Positions 26,824-34,480 of a stretch of DNA of 64,000 bases are shown here, in pieces. The notes under the pieces were generated by a model. That model was not told the origin of the DNA. It did no database searches and was given only the letters and a program-made list of their open reading frames with translations. The DNA is from Truepera sp. GTDB taxonomy: Bacteria > Deinococcota > Deinococci > Deinococcales > Trueperaceae. Each line of letters starts with the position of its first letter. Position 1 is the first letter of the stretch. Both the position numbers and the translations under genes were made by a program. The stretch lies in assembly GCA_032027045.1 (NCBI GenBank), contig JAVSMU010000001.1, positions 2,800,783-2,864,782 on the forward strand, written 5' to 3'.

Positions 26824-26829
26824 AAGTTA
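26824..26829 (-). promoter_or_regulatory. Leaderless-type -10 box TAACTT of the lipoprotein gene
   Basis: TAACTT on the minus strand, six bases (CGGCAC), then ATG 26817. A CTTAAA-N5-TTTAAG inverted repeat (26841-26857) just upstream could bind a regulator. Confidence 0.5.
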
Positions 26830-26859
26830 CTGGCGAGCTCTTAAATCTGGTTTAAGTGA

Positions 26860-27043
26860 AGTCCGCCGAGGCGCTGACTGGCGGCGGCTCGGGCGAGAAC
26901 GCGCCGGCCGGCGTGATGAGCGGCATGCCGACGTGGGTTTGGCGGTGGATAACGTCGCGGCCGGTCGTCCCACACGAAGCGGGCGCGGCCGAGCACGCTC
27001 GCGTTGCGGCGCTGGGGCGCTGGGTCCTGGCGTTCGTGAAGCC
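26860..27043. other. Gene-free stretch beside hipA remnant
   Basis: A 63-codon plus-strand frame (GTG 26856 to 27047) has no ribosome binding site and no recognisable features; nothing else is seen on either strand. Confidence 0.3.
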
Positions 27044-27322
27044 CTAGCCGCCCATCCCCACCAGGGCCGAGCGCTTCGCCATCCCTGTGGCTATCGCGTC
27101 AAGAAGCGCCGTGGCTTCATGAGCGTGCCCTGCAGGGGTGACGGCTTGGATCGCAGTAGGAACCTTCGCGGCGACGTCCGCCATCCATTCCCGAGCAAGG
27201 GTTTCGTCGATGCCGGCGCGGTTCGCCGTCTGTACGAAGTGCCTCGGAACGATGTCGTTCACACGGTCGTCTCGGCGCAGCGCCCGCAGCCGCACGCCCT
27301 TGACCCAAGTCAAGGCACTCAA
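27044..27322 (-). pseudogene. Remnant of a hipA-type toxin kinase gene (C-terminal end)
   Basis: The 92-residue frame ends with IVPRHFVQTANRAGIDETLAREWMADVAAKVPTAI and LLDAIATGMAKRSA, which match the helical C-terminal end of HipA-family Ser/Thr kinases. The kinase core (ATP-binding and catalytic segments) is absent upstream, where a TGA closes the frame within seven codons. No hipB-like antitoxin lies next to it. It is a degraded toxin gene, not a working toxin-antitoxin pair. Confidence 0.55.
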
Positions 27323-27490
27323 CTTGCCAACCGACGTTCAATCGACGAATCGGTCCTAGAACGACCGCGAACGACTATCATGCCGAAAGCACCTCGTCCT
27401 GCGAACGTTGGTTCGCCGCTGGCTGCCACTCGTCGTTCGGGGGCCGCCGGGTGTCCGGCAGCGCCGCATGACGTGGAAACGGGAGGCAAC

Positions 27491-27553
27491 GTGATCTCTG
27501 ACTCGAGCGCGCACCAAGACCACTTTTTCGACAGGGAAGGCGGGCCCGGCTGA
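27491..27553 (+). CDS. Possible 20-residue leader ORF of the cbb3 operon
   Basis: GTG 27491 has GGGAGG four bases upstream. The frame encodes a short acidic peptide (DHFFDREGGPG at its end) and its TGA overlaps the ccoN ATG (TGATG). An alternative ATG at 27380 would give 58 residues. It may serve to couple translation into ccoN, which has no strong site of its own. Confidence 0.4.
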   Translation: MISDSSAHQDHFFDREGGPG

Positions 27554-28995
27554 TGGCGCAGAACGCCCCCGTACTCAGGGTCGGACGACCGCTAGCCATC
27601 AGCAAGACGAGCGTCGAACCGGTGGCCGACACCGACACCGCCTGGACGCGGCTCATCTACTCCTACGCGTCGTGGGCCACCGTCTGGCTCATCTGGGGCA
27701 CCCTGATCGGGCTCTACCTCAGCCTCAAGTTCGCCGCCCCCGATATGGAACACATCGCGTGGCTGTCTTACGGCCGGCTGCGTCCCGTGCACACCAACAC
27801 CGTCTTCTGGGGCTGGTCCTCGCTGGCCATGATGGCGGCGGCCCTCTACGTCGTGCCCCGCACCAGCCAGCGGCGGCTCTGGTCCTACCCGCTCGCTTGG
27901 GTCAGCCTCTGGCTCGTGAACATCGCCGTGCTGGCGGGCGACCTGCTGCTCATGGCCGGCATCAACAACGGTGGCCAGGAGTACCGCGAGTTCATCTGGC
28001 CCGTCCAGGCAGTGTTCGCCACCGGCGTCATCCTCATCGCCTACAACTTCATCCGCACCATCGCCGACCGGGGCATCGAGGAGATCTACATCTCCAACTG
28101 GTACATCATGGGCGGCCTGCTCTGGACCATCCCACTGCTGGTCATCGCCTACATACCCTTCTACCAACAGAACGCCATCAGTGAGACGGTCATCCAGGGT
28201 TACTACATGCACATGGGCGTGGGCATGTGGTTCACGCCGGTGGTGCTCGGCCTCACCTACTACGTGCTGCCGAAGTTGTTGAACAAGCCCATCTACTCGT
28301 ACTCCCTGGGCGTCCTGGCGTTCTGGACGCAGATGGTCTTCTACTCGCTCATCGGGGCGCACCACTTCGTTTTCGCGCCCACGCCGTGGTGGCTGCAGAC
28401 GGTGGCCATCATCTTCAGCGTCGGCATGATCATCACGCTTGCCGCCGGCACCGGCAACTTCCTGCTCACCATGCGTGGGAGCTTCCGCACCATCGCCCGC
28501 TCGTACAGCCTGCCGTTCATCCTGGCGGGGGTCATCTCGTACTTCCTCTTCTCCGCCCAGGGGTCGCTCGAGGCGCTCCGCAGCGTGCAGGGGCTGTGGC
28601 ACTTCACCAACTACACCGTGGCGCACTCGCACCTCACTATGTACGGCTTCGTGGTGCTGCTCATCTGGGGCGCCCTGTACGGCATCCTTCCCCGGCTTAC
28701 CGGCCACGAACCACCCCAGTTCTGGGTAGGGGTGCACTTCTGGTTCGCCGTCGTCGGCCTCGTGCTCTACGCGACGGCCCTCATGTTCGGCGGCACGATC
28801 CAGGGACTCAGCTGGATGAGCGGATCGCCGTTCATCGAGTCGGTCAAGGCCATGGCCTCGTACTGGCTCTGGCGCGCCGTGGGCGGCACGCTCATGTTCT
28901 TGAGCCACTGCATATTCGCCTACAACATGTGGACCATGCGCCCCCGTCCCGCCACCAGCCCCGCCAAGGCGCCGGTGGCCGAGGTAGCGCAGTGA
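27553..28995 (+). CDS. ccoN: cbb3-type cytochrome c oxidase subunit I
   Basis: CcoN is the catalytic core of the high-affinity cbb3 terminal oxidase. It has about 12 transmembrane helices and the expected histidines: GRLRPVHTNTVFWG (low-spin heme b), GYYMHMGVGMW (CuB region), GAHHF (CuB pair), and HFTNYTVAHSHLTMYGF (heme b3/b). It is 480 residues long. It is the first main gene of a four-gene operon and overlaps ccoO by GTGA. This oxidase allows respiration at low oxygen, consistent with the nirK genes 12 kb away. Confidence 0.95.
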   Translation: MAQNAPVLRVGRPLAISKTSVEPVADTDTAWTRLIYSYASWATVWLIWGTLIGLYLSLKFAAPDMEHIAWLSYGRLRPVHTNTVFWGWSSLAMMAAALYVVPRTSQRRLWSYPLAWVSLWLVNIAVLAGDLLLMAGINNGGQEYREFIWPVQAVFATGVILIAYNFIRTIADRGIEEIYISNWYIMGGLLWTIPLLVIAYIPFYQQNAISETVIQGYYMHMGVGMWFTPVVLGLTYYVLPKLLNKPIYSYSLGVLAFWTQMVFYSLIGAHHFVFAPTPWWLQTVAIIFSVGMIITLAAGTGNFLLTMRGSFRTIARSYSLPFILAGVISYFLFSAQGSLEALRSVQGLWHFTNYTVAHSHLTMYGFVVLLIWGALYGILPRLTGHEPPQFWVGVHFWFAVVGLVLYATALMFGGTIQGLSWMSGSPFIESVKAMASYWLWRAVGGTLMFLSHCIFAYNMWTMRPRPATSPAKAPVAEVAQ

Positions 28996-30263
28996 ACTTC
29001 CACAAGAACCACTGGTTGCTCTTCAGCGTCATTTGCTTCGGCTTCATCGGCCTGTCGCTCATCGTGGGCATCTTGCCGGCCATCTGGGTGCAGAACAACT
29101 CGGAACCGATGCCTGGGGCGCAGCCCATGACCGAGATCGTGCAGCGCGGCATCGACGTTTACGTTGCCGAAGGCTGCGTGGCGTGCCACACGCAACAGGT
29201 GCGCCCCCTCGAGATGGACGCCGTTTGGGGCCGGCCTTCCGCCCCCGGCGACTACGCCTACGTGACCCCGAGCTCATGGTGGGCGCCTTACGCCCCGGCC
29301 GTGCTCGGCAGTGAACGGACCGGACCCGACCTCACCAACGTGGGCGCCAGGCAGTCGAGCGACGTGTGGCAGTACATGCACCTCTACAACCCGCGCTCGG
29401 TGGTGCCGGACTCAGTCATGCCCGCCTACCCCTGGCTGTTCGACCGCGTGACTACGGTGCCGAGCGGCAAGACCGCGGTGCCGGTGCCCGCCCACTTCGC
29501 GCCCAAAGACGGTTCGCTGGTGGTTCCCAACGAGAAGGGCGAGGCCCTGGTGGCTTACTTGCTCTCGCTGAAGCAACCGTCCTTGACCGCCGCTCCAGTT
29601 ACCCTGGAGCCGGAGGCCGCTGAGCCGGCGCCGGCCGGCGAGCCCGAACCGGCCGGCGAGCCGCAAGCCGCGACCGAGCCGGAAGCCGCCGCCGAACCCG
29701 AACCGGCCGCCGAGCCGCAAGCCGCCGCCGAGCCAGAAGCCTCGGAAGCACCGGCCACGCCGGAGCAGCCGGAAGCCGCCCCGGCCCCAGCCGCGACGCC
29801 AGAGCCGGCCGCGCCGGCCGCCGCCGAAGAGCCGGCCGCGCCGGTCACCGCTGAAGAACCGACCACTCCCGCTCCACCCGCAGCCGAGGAGGCAACTACC
29901 CCCGCCGCAGAAGAAGCGCCGATCTCTTGGGACGAGGAGTTGGGCAGCGCCACCTACACCGCCCACTGCGCCGCCTGTCACCAGGCCACGGGGCAGGGCA
30001 TCCCGAACGCGTTCCCGCCGCTGGCGGACGACCCGGTGGTCACGGCCGACGACCCCACCGAGCACGTGACCACGGTGCTGCACGGCAAGCAGGGCTCGAC
30101 CATCAACGGCGTCACGTACGGTGCGGCCATGCCGCCGTTCGCGGCACAGCTCAGCGACGAGGAGATCGCCGCCGTCGTCAACCACGAACGGACCAGTTGG
30201 GGTAACTCGGCGCCGCTCGTGACCCCTGCGGACGTGGCCGCCCTGCGCGGAGGCGGGCAATGA
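28992..30263 (+). CDS. ccoO: cbb3 oxidase subunit II (CcoO) fused to a second cytochrome c domain
   Basis: GTG 28992 overlaps the ccoN stop. Residues ~8-33 are the membrane anchor. The CcoO heme c site is CVACH (62-66) with the typical CcoO surroundings RPLEMDAVWGRPSAPGDYAY and SERTGPDLTNVGAR. The CcoO part ends near 195 with VAYLLSLKQ. A ~110-residue Ala/Pro/Glu linker (AEPEAA repeats, ~200-310) then joins a class I cytochrome c with CAACH at 326-330 and an AAMPPF Met-ligand segment. Ordinary CcoO has ~200-240 residues and one heme; this 423-residue protein should bind two. The extra domain is a close copy of the one in the CcoP-like gene. Confidence 0.92.
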   Translation: MNFHKNHWLLFSVICFGFIGLSLIVGILPAIWVQNNSEPMPGAQPMTEIVQRGIDVYVAEGCVACHTQQVRPLEMDAVWGRPSAPGDYAYVTPSSWWAPYAPAVLGSERTGPDLTNVGARQSSDVWQYMHLYNPRSVVPDSVMPAYPWLFDRVTTVPSGKTAVPVPAHFAPKDGSLVVPNEKGEALVAYLLSLKQPSLTAAPVTLEPEAAEPAPAGEPEPAGEPQAATEPEAAAEPEPAAEPQAAAEPEASEAPATPEQPEAAPAPAATPEPAAPAAAEEPAAPVTAEEPTTPAPPAAEEATTPAAEEAPISWDEELGSATYTAHCAACHQATGQGIPNAFPPLADDPVVTADDPTEHVTTVLHGKQGSTINGVTYGAAMPPFAAQLSDEEIAAVVNHERTSWGNSAPLVTPADVAALRGGGQ

Positions 30264-30520
30264 CTACGTTCCTCAGCCTGGTTCTCACGCTTCAGAACCA
30301 GATGAACGGCCACGGAGGGACCGATCCCCTCGAGCACTTCACGCTGCTGCCGGCCGGCCACCACGTTGCCGACCCGGCGGGCAGCTACGAGTACGTCCTC
30401 GTGGTCGCGGGCGTGATCATCACGCTGCTCGTCACGTTCTTCACGATCAAGTTCTTCTTCAAACCGGGCGAAGCCGGCGCCGGCCACATCAAGCGCCGGA
30501 TCCTGCGGGACGACCGGTGA
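30260..30520 (+). CDS. Small single-helix membrane protein of the cbb3 operon (CcoQ position)
   Basis: An 86-residue protein with one transmembrane helix (YVLVVAGVIITLLVTFFTIKFFF, ~46-68), a His-containing N-terminus (GHGGTDPLEHF) and a basic C-terminal tail (HIKRRILRDDR). It sits where ccoQ usually does and overlaps ccoO by four bases (ATGA). It is longer than CcoQ and lacks clear sequence similarity, so the role is inferred from position only. Confidence 0.6.
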   Translation: MTTFLSLVLTLQNQMNGHGGTDPLEHFTLLPAGHHVADPAGSYEYVLVVAGVIITLLVTFFTIKFFFKPGEAGAGHIKRRILRDDR

Positions 30521-30533
30521 GGGGGTTTCTGCC

Positions 30534-31430
30534 ATGAGCGACGAGCGAAACGAGACCGGCGGCCTTCCGGGCGGCGTTCCAGTCGGCCCGGGCGAAAACG
30601 CCGCGTCGAGGGAAGACCTTAGCCGTATCGACGTGTACCTTGACGGCGGCACCGAGCCCATCGTCAGCTACCGGCCGCCGGTCAGCTTCGAGCTCGACTC
30701 CACGCAACTGGACGACGGAGACCACGTCCTGCGCATCGAGGCGCGCGACTCCTCCGGCACGAAAGGTGTTCGCGTCGTGCCCTTCACGGTGCGGAACGGC
30801 CCGGGGATTGCCCTACACGGCCTGACCCCGGGCGACGTCCTCGACGGGAAGGTGCAGATTCTCGTCAACGCCTACGGCGGCGCGAACGAGAAGTACTGGG
30901 AACCGTCGCGCGCCGAGACCCCGGCGCCCATCCCCACCTGGACTTGGGTGCTCGTCTTGTTCATCGTTGCCTTCGGGGTGTTCTACGGGGTGCGTCACTG
31001 GAACCCGTCTCCCGACTTCGCGTCCACGCCCACGTTCAGTTCCACCACCGCCCAGACGAGCCAGGCTCCTGGCGCAGTCGGCGGGCCCGCCGGCGCGCCC
31101 ACGGGCCAGGGCGGTGCCAAAGGGGAGGCCCTCTACTCCAACCTTTGCGCGGCCTGCCACCAGGCCGGCGGACAGGGCCTGCCGGGCGTGTTCCCGCCGT
31201 TGGCGGGTGACCCGGTCGTGACCGCCGCCGACCCTACCGAGCACATCAGTACCGTGTTGCACGGCAAACAGGGTTCGACCATCGACGGCGTCAGCTACGC
31301 CGCGGCCATGCCGGCGTTCGCGGGACAGCTGACGGACGAGGAGGTGGCCGCCGTCGTGAACCACGAGCGCACGAGTTTCGGCAACTCGGCCCCCACCGTT
31401 ACCGCCGACCAGGTAGGCGCTTTGAGATAG
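30534..31430 (+). CDS. CcoP-like cytochrome c with N-terminal Ig-like domain
   Basis: A disordered N-terminus is followed by an Ig-like beta-sandwich (~30-90: IDVYLDGGTEPIVSY, DDGDHVLRIEARDSSG, VVPFTVRNG). A CcoP-like joining segment (EKYWEPSRAETPAPIPTWTW) leads to one transmembrane helix (136-154), a flexible linker, and one class I cytochrome c with CAACH at 205-209. Normal CcoP has two hemes c and no Ig domain; here there is one. If the heme is periplasmic, a single helix would leave the Ig domain in the cytoplasm. About three quarters of the cytochrome domain is identical to the CcoO extension. Confidence 0.85.
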   Translation: MSDERNETGGLPGGVPVGPGENAASREDLSRIDVYLDGGTEPIVSYRPPVSFELDSTQLDDGDHVLRIEARDSSGTKGVRVVPFTVRNGPGIALHGLTPGDVLDGKVQILVNAYGGANEKYWEPSRAETPAPIPTWTWVLVLFIVAFGVFYGVRHWNPSPDFASTPTFSSTTAQTSQAPGAVGGPAGAPTGQGGAKGEALYSNLCAACHQAGGQGLPGVFPPLAGDPVVTAADPTEHISTVLHGKQGSTIDGVSYAAAMPAFAGQLTDEEVAAVVNHERTSFGNSAPTVTADQVGALR

Positions 31431-31523
31431 TCGAGCAGGTGCACGCTTGCGGGGAGCGCCCAGCGCGGCGCGCCCCGCGCGGTGCGGCACGGGGCGCTCC
31501 CGGCGCCGCAGCGAACGGCGGCC

Positions 31524-31619
31524 CCCCACGCCGAACCGCACGGAGGGCCCCACCCCGAACCGAACGGCGCGCCCCACGCTGAACCCAATGGCGCGTTCTA
31601 CGCCGAGCCGAGCGGCCCC
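31524..31619 (+). repeat. 24-bp tandem repeat, four copies, intergenic
   Basis: Units at 31524, 31548, 31572 and 31596, consensus CCCCACGCYGAACCSAAYGGCGCG. The plus strand would encode an eight-residue repeat (PHAEPNGA type) but no gene start supports translation. It lies between convergent genes. Confidence 0.75.
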
Positions 31620-31624
31620 CAAGC

Positions 31625-32974
31625 TCAGCGGCCGAACACCGCGTCCGACAGTAGTACGACGTCCACGTCGGCGCCGGCCAGGTGCGCGAAGACCGACGCC
31701 AGGTCTTGGCTGAAGTACCAGGTGTCTATGTCGCTCACCTCGGGCACGATCTGATGGAACACCAGCACCAACCAGCTGTGCTCCCTGGCCGCGCGGTCGA
31801 TGGCCGCGTTGATGACCGCAGGCGTGTCGAGGAGAGAGACGCTCAGCGCGCGTAACCGGTAGGGGTCCGCCGGTGGCCAGGTCTCGAGCCCCTGTGAACG
31901 GACGATGGTTCGGCCCGCCGCGAAGTACTCATGGACGCGCGCGAGCGACGCCTCGTCGAAGCCGCCGTATGGGTAGGCGATGACGTCGGCACCGCGCCTG
32001 AAGCCATGCTCGAGTATCCACGACTTCACGCCGGCCAACTCGGACACCAGGTCCTCGTCCGAGAGGGTGTCGAGGCCACCGGACTCCAGGGGGGTCTTGT
32101 GGTGCGCGATGACCTCCCAACCCCCGAACCGCTCGGCGATCTGCAACTCCTCCAGGGTCATGAAACTCGGTTGGCCGATCAGGTCGACGATGACCGCGAT
32201 GCTCGCCTTGAGACCCAAGGCCTGCGCCAGTGGTAGGCCGAACCGGAAAGCGCCGTCTCGCGCGTCGTCGAACACCAGCGAGACCTTCCCGCGGGGCGGG
32301 CGCGGCACGGTCGCCAGCACATCGAACCAAGCCGTCACCGGACCGTCGCCCTGGTCCTTGAGGCTGAGTTGGATGTCGGTCACCCGGCTGAGGTCGATGT
32401 TCGGTGCGGTGCCACCGCTGGTCAGCCCCAAGCTGGAGGTGATCGTGAACCAGTCGTCGTCGAGGGCGTAAGTGTCGGCCTTGTCCCTACGGCCGGTAAG
32501 GACGGGGAACGCGTCGTAGGTCTCGAAGCCGTCGGTGCTCAAGTACACGTACAGGTAGTCGAGGTGCTGCACGCCGTTCAGCTTCAGGCCGAGCTTCAGG
32601 AACGCCCCACTCAGGTCGAGCGGCCCCAGGTTGCGGGCCCGGATGTTGACCTGTGCGCCGTCGCCGTCGGTCGTCACCTTCAGGGAGCGCGTGCCGATGA
32701 GAACCTCCGCGAGGTCCGCTTCCGCGCTGCCCGCGGTGCTCTGTTTGGTGAAGGCCGAGTCGAACTGGAACGCGTCGATGACCTTGCCCGGACCCAGCGG
32801 GACCGGCACGGCCACGGGCCTGAGGTCGAGTGCGGCCGGTGGCGGTGTTGGGTCGGCTGCGAAAGCGAGCGATGGCGGCAGAACAAGAAGCAACGCCAAG
32901 GTGAGAGCCGATAACGCCCGGGCATGCGCCCCCACGGCCGCGCGGCGCCGTTCAAGAGCTAGCGGTGAATGCAT
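31625..32974 (-). CDS. Secreted polysaccharide deacetylase-family protein
   Basis: Signal peptide ALSALTLALLLVLPPSLAFAA (~20-40), then a ~170-residue beta-sandwich resembling a carbohydrate-binding module (VDAFQFDSAFTKQ...; WFDVLATVPRPPRG). The NodB-type deacetylase domain (~230-445) has VSLVFDDARDG (metal Asp pair of motif 1), IAHHKTPLE (motif 2-like; H-x-x-x-S/T-P replaced by HHKTPLE), IAYPYGGFDE (motif 3) and LVLVFHQI (motif 5). The second metal motif is atypical, so activity is uncertain. It likely acts on cell-envelope or external polysaccharide. GATAAT lies six bases before the ATG. Confidence 0.8.
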   Translation of the reverse strand: MHSPLALERRRAAVGAHARALSALTLALLLVLPPSLAFAADPTPPPAALDLRPVAVPVPLGPGKVIDAFQFDSAFTKQSTAGSAEADLAEVLIGTRSLKVTTDGDGAQVNIRARNLGPLDLSGAFLKLGLKLNGVQHLDYLYVYLSTDGFETYDAFPVLTGRRDKADTYALDDDWFTITSSLGLTSGGTAPNIDLSRVTDIQLSLKDQGDGPVTAWFDVLATVPRPPRGKVSLVFDDARDGAFRFGLPLAQALGLKASIAVIVDLIGQPSFMTLEELQIAERFGGWEVIAHHKTPLESGGLDTLSDEDLVSELAGVKSWILEHGFRRGADVIAYPYGGFDEASLARVHEYFAAGRTIVRSQGLETWPPADPYRLRALSVSLLDTPAVINAAIDRAAREHSWLVLVFHQIVPEVSDIDTWYFSQDLASVFAHLAGADVDVVLLSDAVFGR

Positions 32975-33000
32975 CAGGTCATTATCACCGCAACGCCGCG

Positions 33001-33672
33001 TCAGGACGGGCGGGCTTCGTCAAGCGAGGCCAACGCGGCGAACGCGCAGCTGCCCTCGCCGTCCGCCATGCAGGACGTGAGCCGCACCTCGGTTCCCAAT
33101 AGGAGCGAGATCAACCGTTCGTCGAAGCGGCAAACGGCGCGCGTCTCCTGGGCAACGCGGTGGTAGATGCAGTTGATTGCCTCGATGGACTCGCCGTCCG
33201 CCGCGAGGCGCGCGTGGTATCCGAGTTCGTTCATCTTCTCGATCACTGCCGCGCGCCTGGACGGTGCGTCGAGTCTCTCGAGCGCGGGCAACAGCTCGGC
33301 GGCCAGGTCGTCCGCCATGGTAGCGAGAACCGACTCGGCGGTTTCGTCCCCGAGGCGGTCCCGGAGCGCCCGGAGCATGCCCAGCGACAGCATGTCGTAG
33401 CGGCGTGGGAACGTCTCCCGGCCCCGCTCGGTCATCCCGTAGGTCCGGCTCGGCCTGCGACCGCTGGGCCTCAGGCCGATCGGGGCCACCAGCCCGTCGC
33501 GCTCCAGGGCCGTTACCTGCTGGCGCACGGCGTTGCGCGTGACGCCCAGCAGGGCCGCGAGTTCGTCGAGGGTCAGGCCCTCCGGCTTGGTGTGGAGCAG
33601 TTGCTGCAGGAGCGCCTCGCGAGTGCTAGGAGGCGGTTGCTGCGCTGCCGTAGGAACCTTTCCTTGCGTCAC
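33001..33672 (-). CDS. SufR-like iron-sulfur transcriptional regulator
   Basis: An N-terminal winged helix (~18-85; LTLDELAALLGVTRNAVRQQVTALERDGLV) is joined to a sensor domain with four C-terminal cysteines, C168, C181, C201 and C209, in the pattern of SufR-type [Fe-S] repressors. SufR controls iron-sulfur cluster assembly genes; no suf genes are in this window, so the targets are unknown. GTG 33672 has AAGGAG eight bases upstream. The palindrome at 33691-33706 lies just upstream of this site. Confidence 0.82.
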   Translation of the reverse strand: MTQGKVPTAAQQPPPSTREALLQQLLHTKPEGLTLDELAALLGVTRNAVRQQVTALERDGLVAPIGLRPSGRRPSRTYGMTERGRETFPRRYDMLSLGMLRALRDRLGDETAESVLATMADDLAAELLPALERLDAPSRRAAVIEKMNELGYHARLAADGESIEAINCIYHRVAQETRAVCRFDERLISLLLGTEVRLTSCMADGEGSCAFAALASLDEARPS

Positions 33673-33690
33673 GGACTCACTCCTTCCCGA

Positions 33691-33706
33691 TGTTTCACGT
33701 GAAACA
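33691..33706. promoter_or_regulatory. parS-like centromere site
   Basis: TGTTTCACGTGAAACA, a perfect 16-bp palindrome identical to the widespread bacterial parS consensus bound by ParB/Spo0J. It lies in the intergenic region between the SufR-like gene and the TTHB210-like gene. No parA/parB genes are in the window. Chromosomal parS sites usually cluster near the replication origin. Confidence 0.8.
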
Positions 33707-33767
33707 TTACCCCGGCGGCTGGGCCTTTCACGGAGACACGCCCGGCGCTAGGCCTGAACAATAACAT

Positions 33768-33780
33768 ATGTACCTTACAT
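33768..33780. promoter_or_regulatory. Small palindrome ATGTA-N3-TACAT
   Basis: An inverted repeat upstream of the secreted TTHB210-like gene, ahead of a TAATCT box (33798-33803). It is a possible regulator site; the bound protein is unknown. Confidence 0.35.
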
Positions 33781-33865
33781 TAGTGATTTTGGGTGCTAAT
33801 CTCGTCGAGGTGAACGAGCGCCCTGCTGAGCGTCCGTGCGACCAAGAACATCGAAGGGAGAGGTC

Positions 33866-34342
33866 ATGAATTACCACCAAGAAGTCAGCTCGAGAGGTTC
33901 GTTCGGTCGTCGCCTGGTTGGCGGCCTGGCGGTCCTCGCCCTCTTCGTCCTACCGTTCGCCGCTGCCCAGGATGCAGAACTAGCCAAGTCGCCGCCTCCG
34001 GCCCCGTACGTGAGTGTGTCGACGCTGCTTCCCCTGCCGGACTTCATCCCGGGCGTGGGCGCCCTGTTCATCGACCCGGCGAACGCACCCGTCGGCCCCT
34101 GGCTCTCGTACGGCTCGGACGGTAGCCTCGTCGAAGTCCTCTTCATGGTGCCCATCAGCGCCATGCAGACGGCGACCAACTGGTCCGACTTGGCCACGGG
34201 CGTGCTGGCCAAGACGGGCAAGACAGTCGACCACGTGGAGATCACCTACAACGGCGGGCACCCCGGCATGGCCGAACCGCACTACCACATCAGGCTCGTG
34301 CTCGTTGACGCGGCTACGGACCAGAAGCTCCTGAACCCGTAA
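33866..34342 (+). CDS. Secreted TTHB210-like (DUF5602-type) protein
   Basis: Signal peptide LVGGLAVLALFVLPFAAAQ after a 15-residue basic N-terminus; mature part ~120 residues. The C-terminal HPGMAEPHYHIRLVLVD carries the HPG-x4-PHYH pattern I associate with the TTHB210-like family from Thermus, with clustered histidines that could bind metal. ATG 33866 follows GGGAGAGG, which decides the start over the upstream frame to 33836. The function is unknown. It ends at a strong bidirectional terminator. Confidence 0.7.
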   Translation: MNYHQEVSSRGSFGRRLVGGLAVLALFVLPFAAAQDAELAKSPPPAPYVSVSTLLPLPDFIPGVGALFIDPANAPVGPWLSYGSDGSLVEVLFMVPISAMQTATNWSDLATGVLAKTGKTVDHVEITYNGGHPGMAEPHYHIRLVLVDAATDQKLLNP

Positions 34343-34422
34343 CGGATAAGGAGTTCCAGAACCCGAAACGACCCGAGCGCCGCGCCTGACCGAATGGTCG
34401 GCCGACGGCACAAGCAAGCAGA

Positions 34423-34460
34423 ACGGATAGCGCCACGTTTCCAAACGTGGCGCTATCCGT
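34423..34460. terminator. Strong bidirectional hairpin terminator
   Basis: A perfect 18-bp stem: ACGGATAGCGCCACGTTT (34423-34440), two-base loop, then its exact complement (34443-34460). It lies between convergent genes and serves both. Confidence 0.8.
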
Positions 34461-34480
34461 CCTGACAGAGTCTGGAACGG

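Noticed and set aside
26943-26953. DnaA box / replication origin
   Set aside because: A single near-match (TTATCCACC) here and another at 13146-13154 are isolated; no cluster of boxes and no AT-rich unwinding region.
26856-27047. 63-residue plus-strand protein beside the hipA remnant
   Set aside because: No ribosome binding site, no family resemblance, and composition typical of random GC-rich frames.
27044-27322. Working HipA toxin-antitoxin system
   Set aside because: Only the C-terminal end of a HipA-like protein is present, the frame is closed by TGA upstream and no hipB-like gene is adjacent.
29600-29930. Frameshift or assembly error in the CcoO gene
   Set aside because: The Ala/Pro/Glu-rich stretch stays in one frame between two intact heme domains and has typical linker composition, so a genuine fusion is more likely.
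31482-31754. Plus-strand gene made of eight-residue repeats
   Set aside because: No ribosome binding site or promoter; the 3' half lies antisense to the deacetylase gene. Treated as a non-coding tandem repeat.
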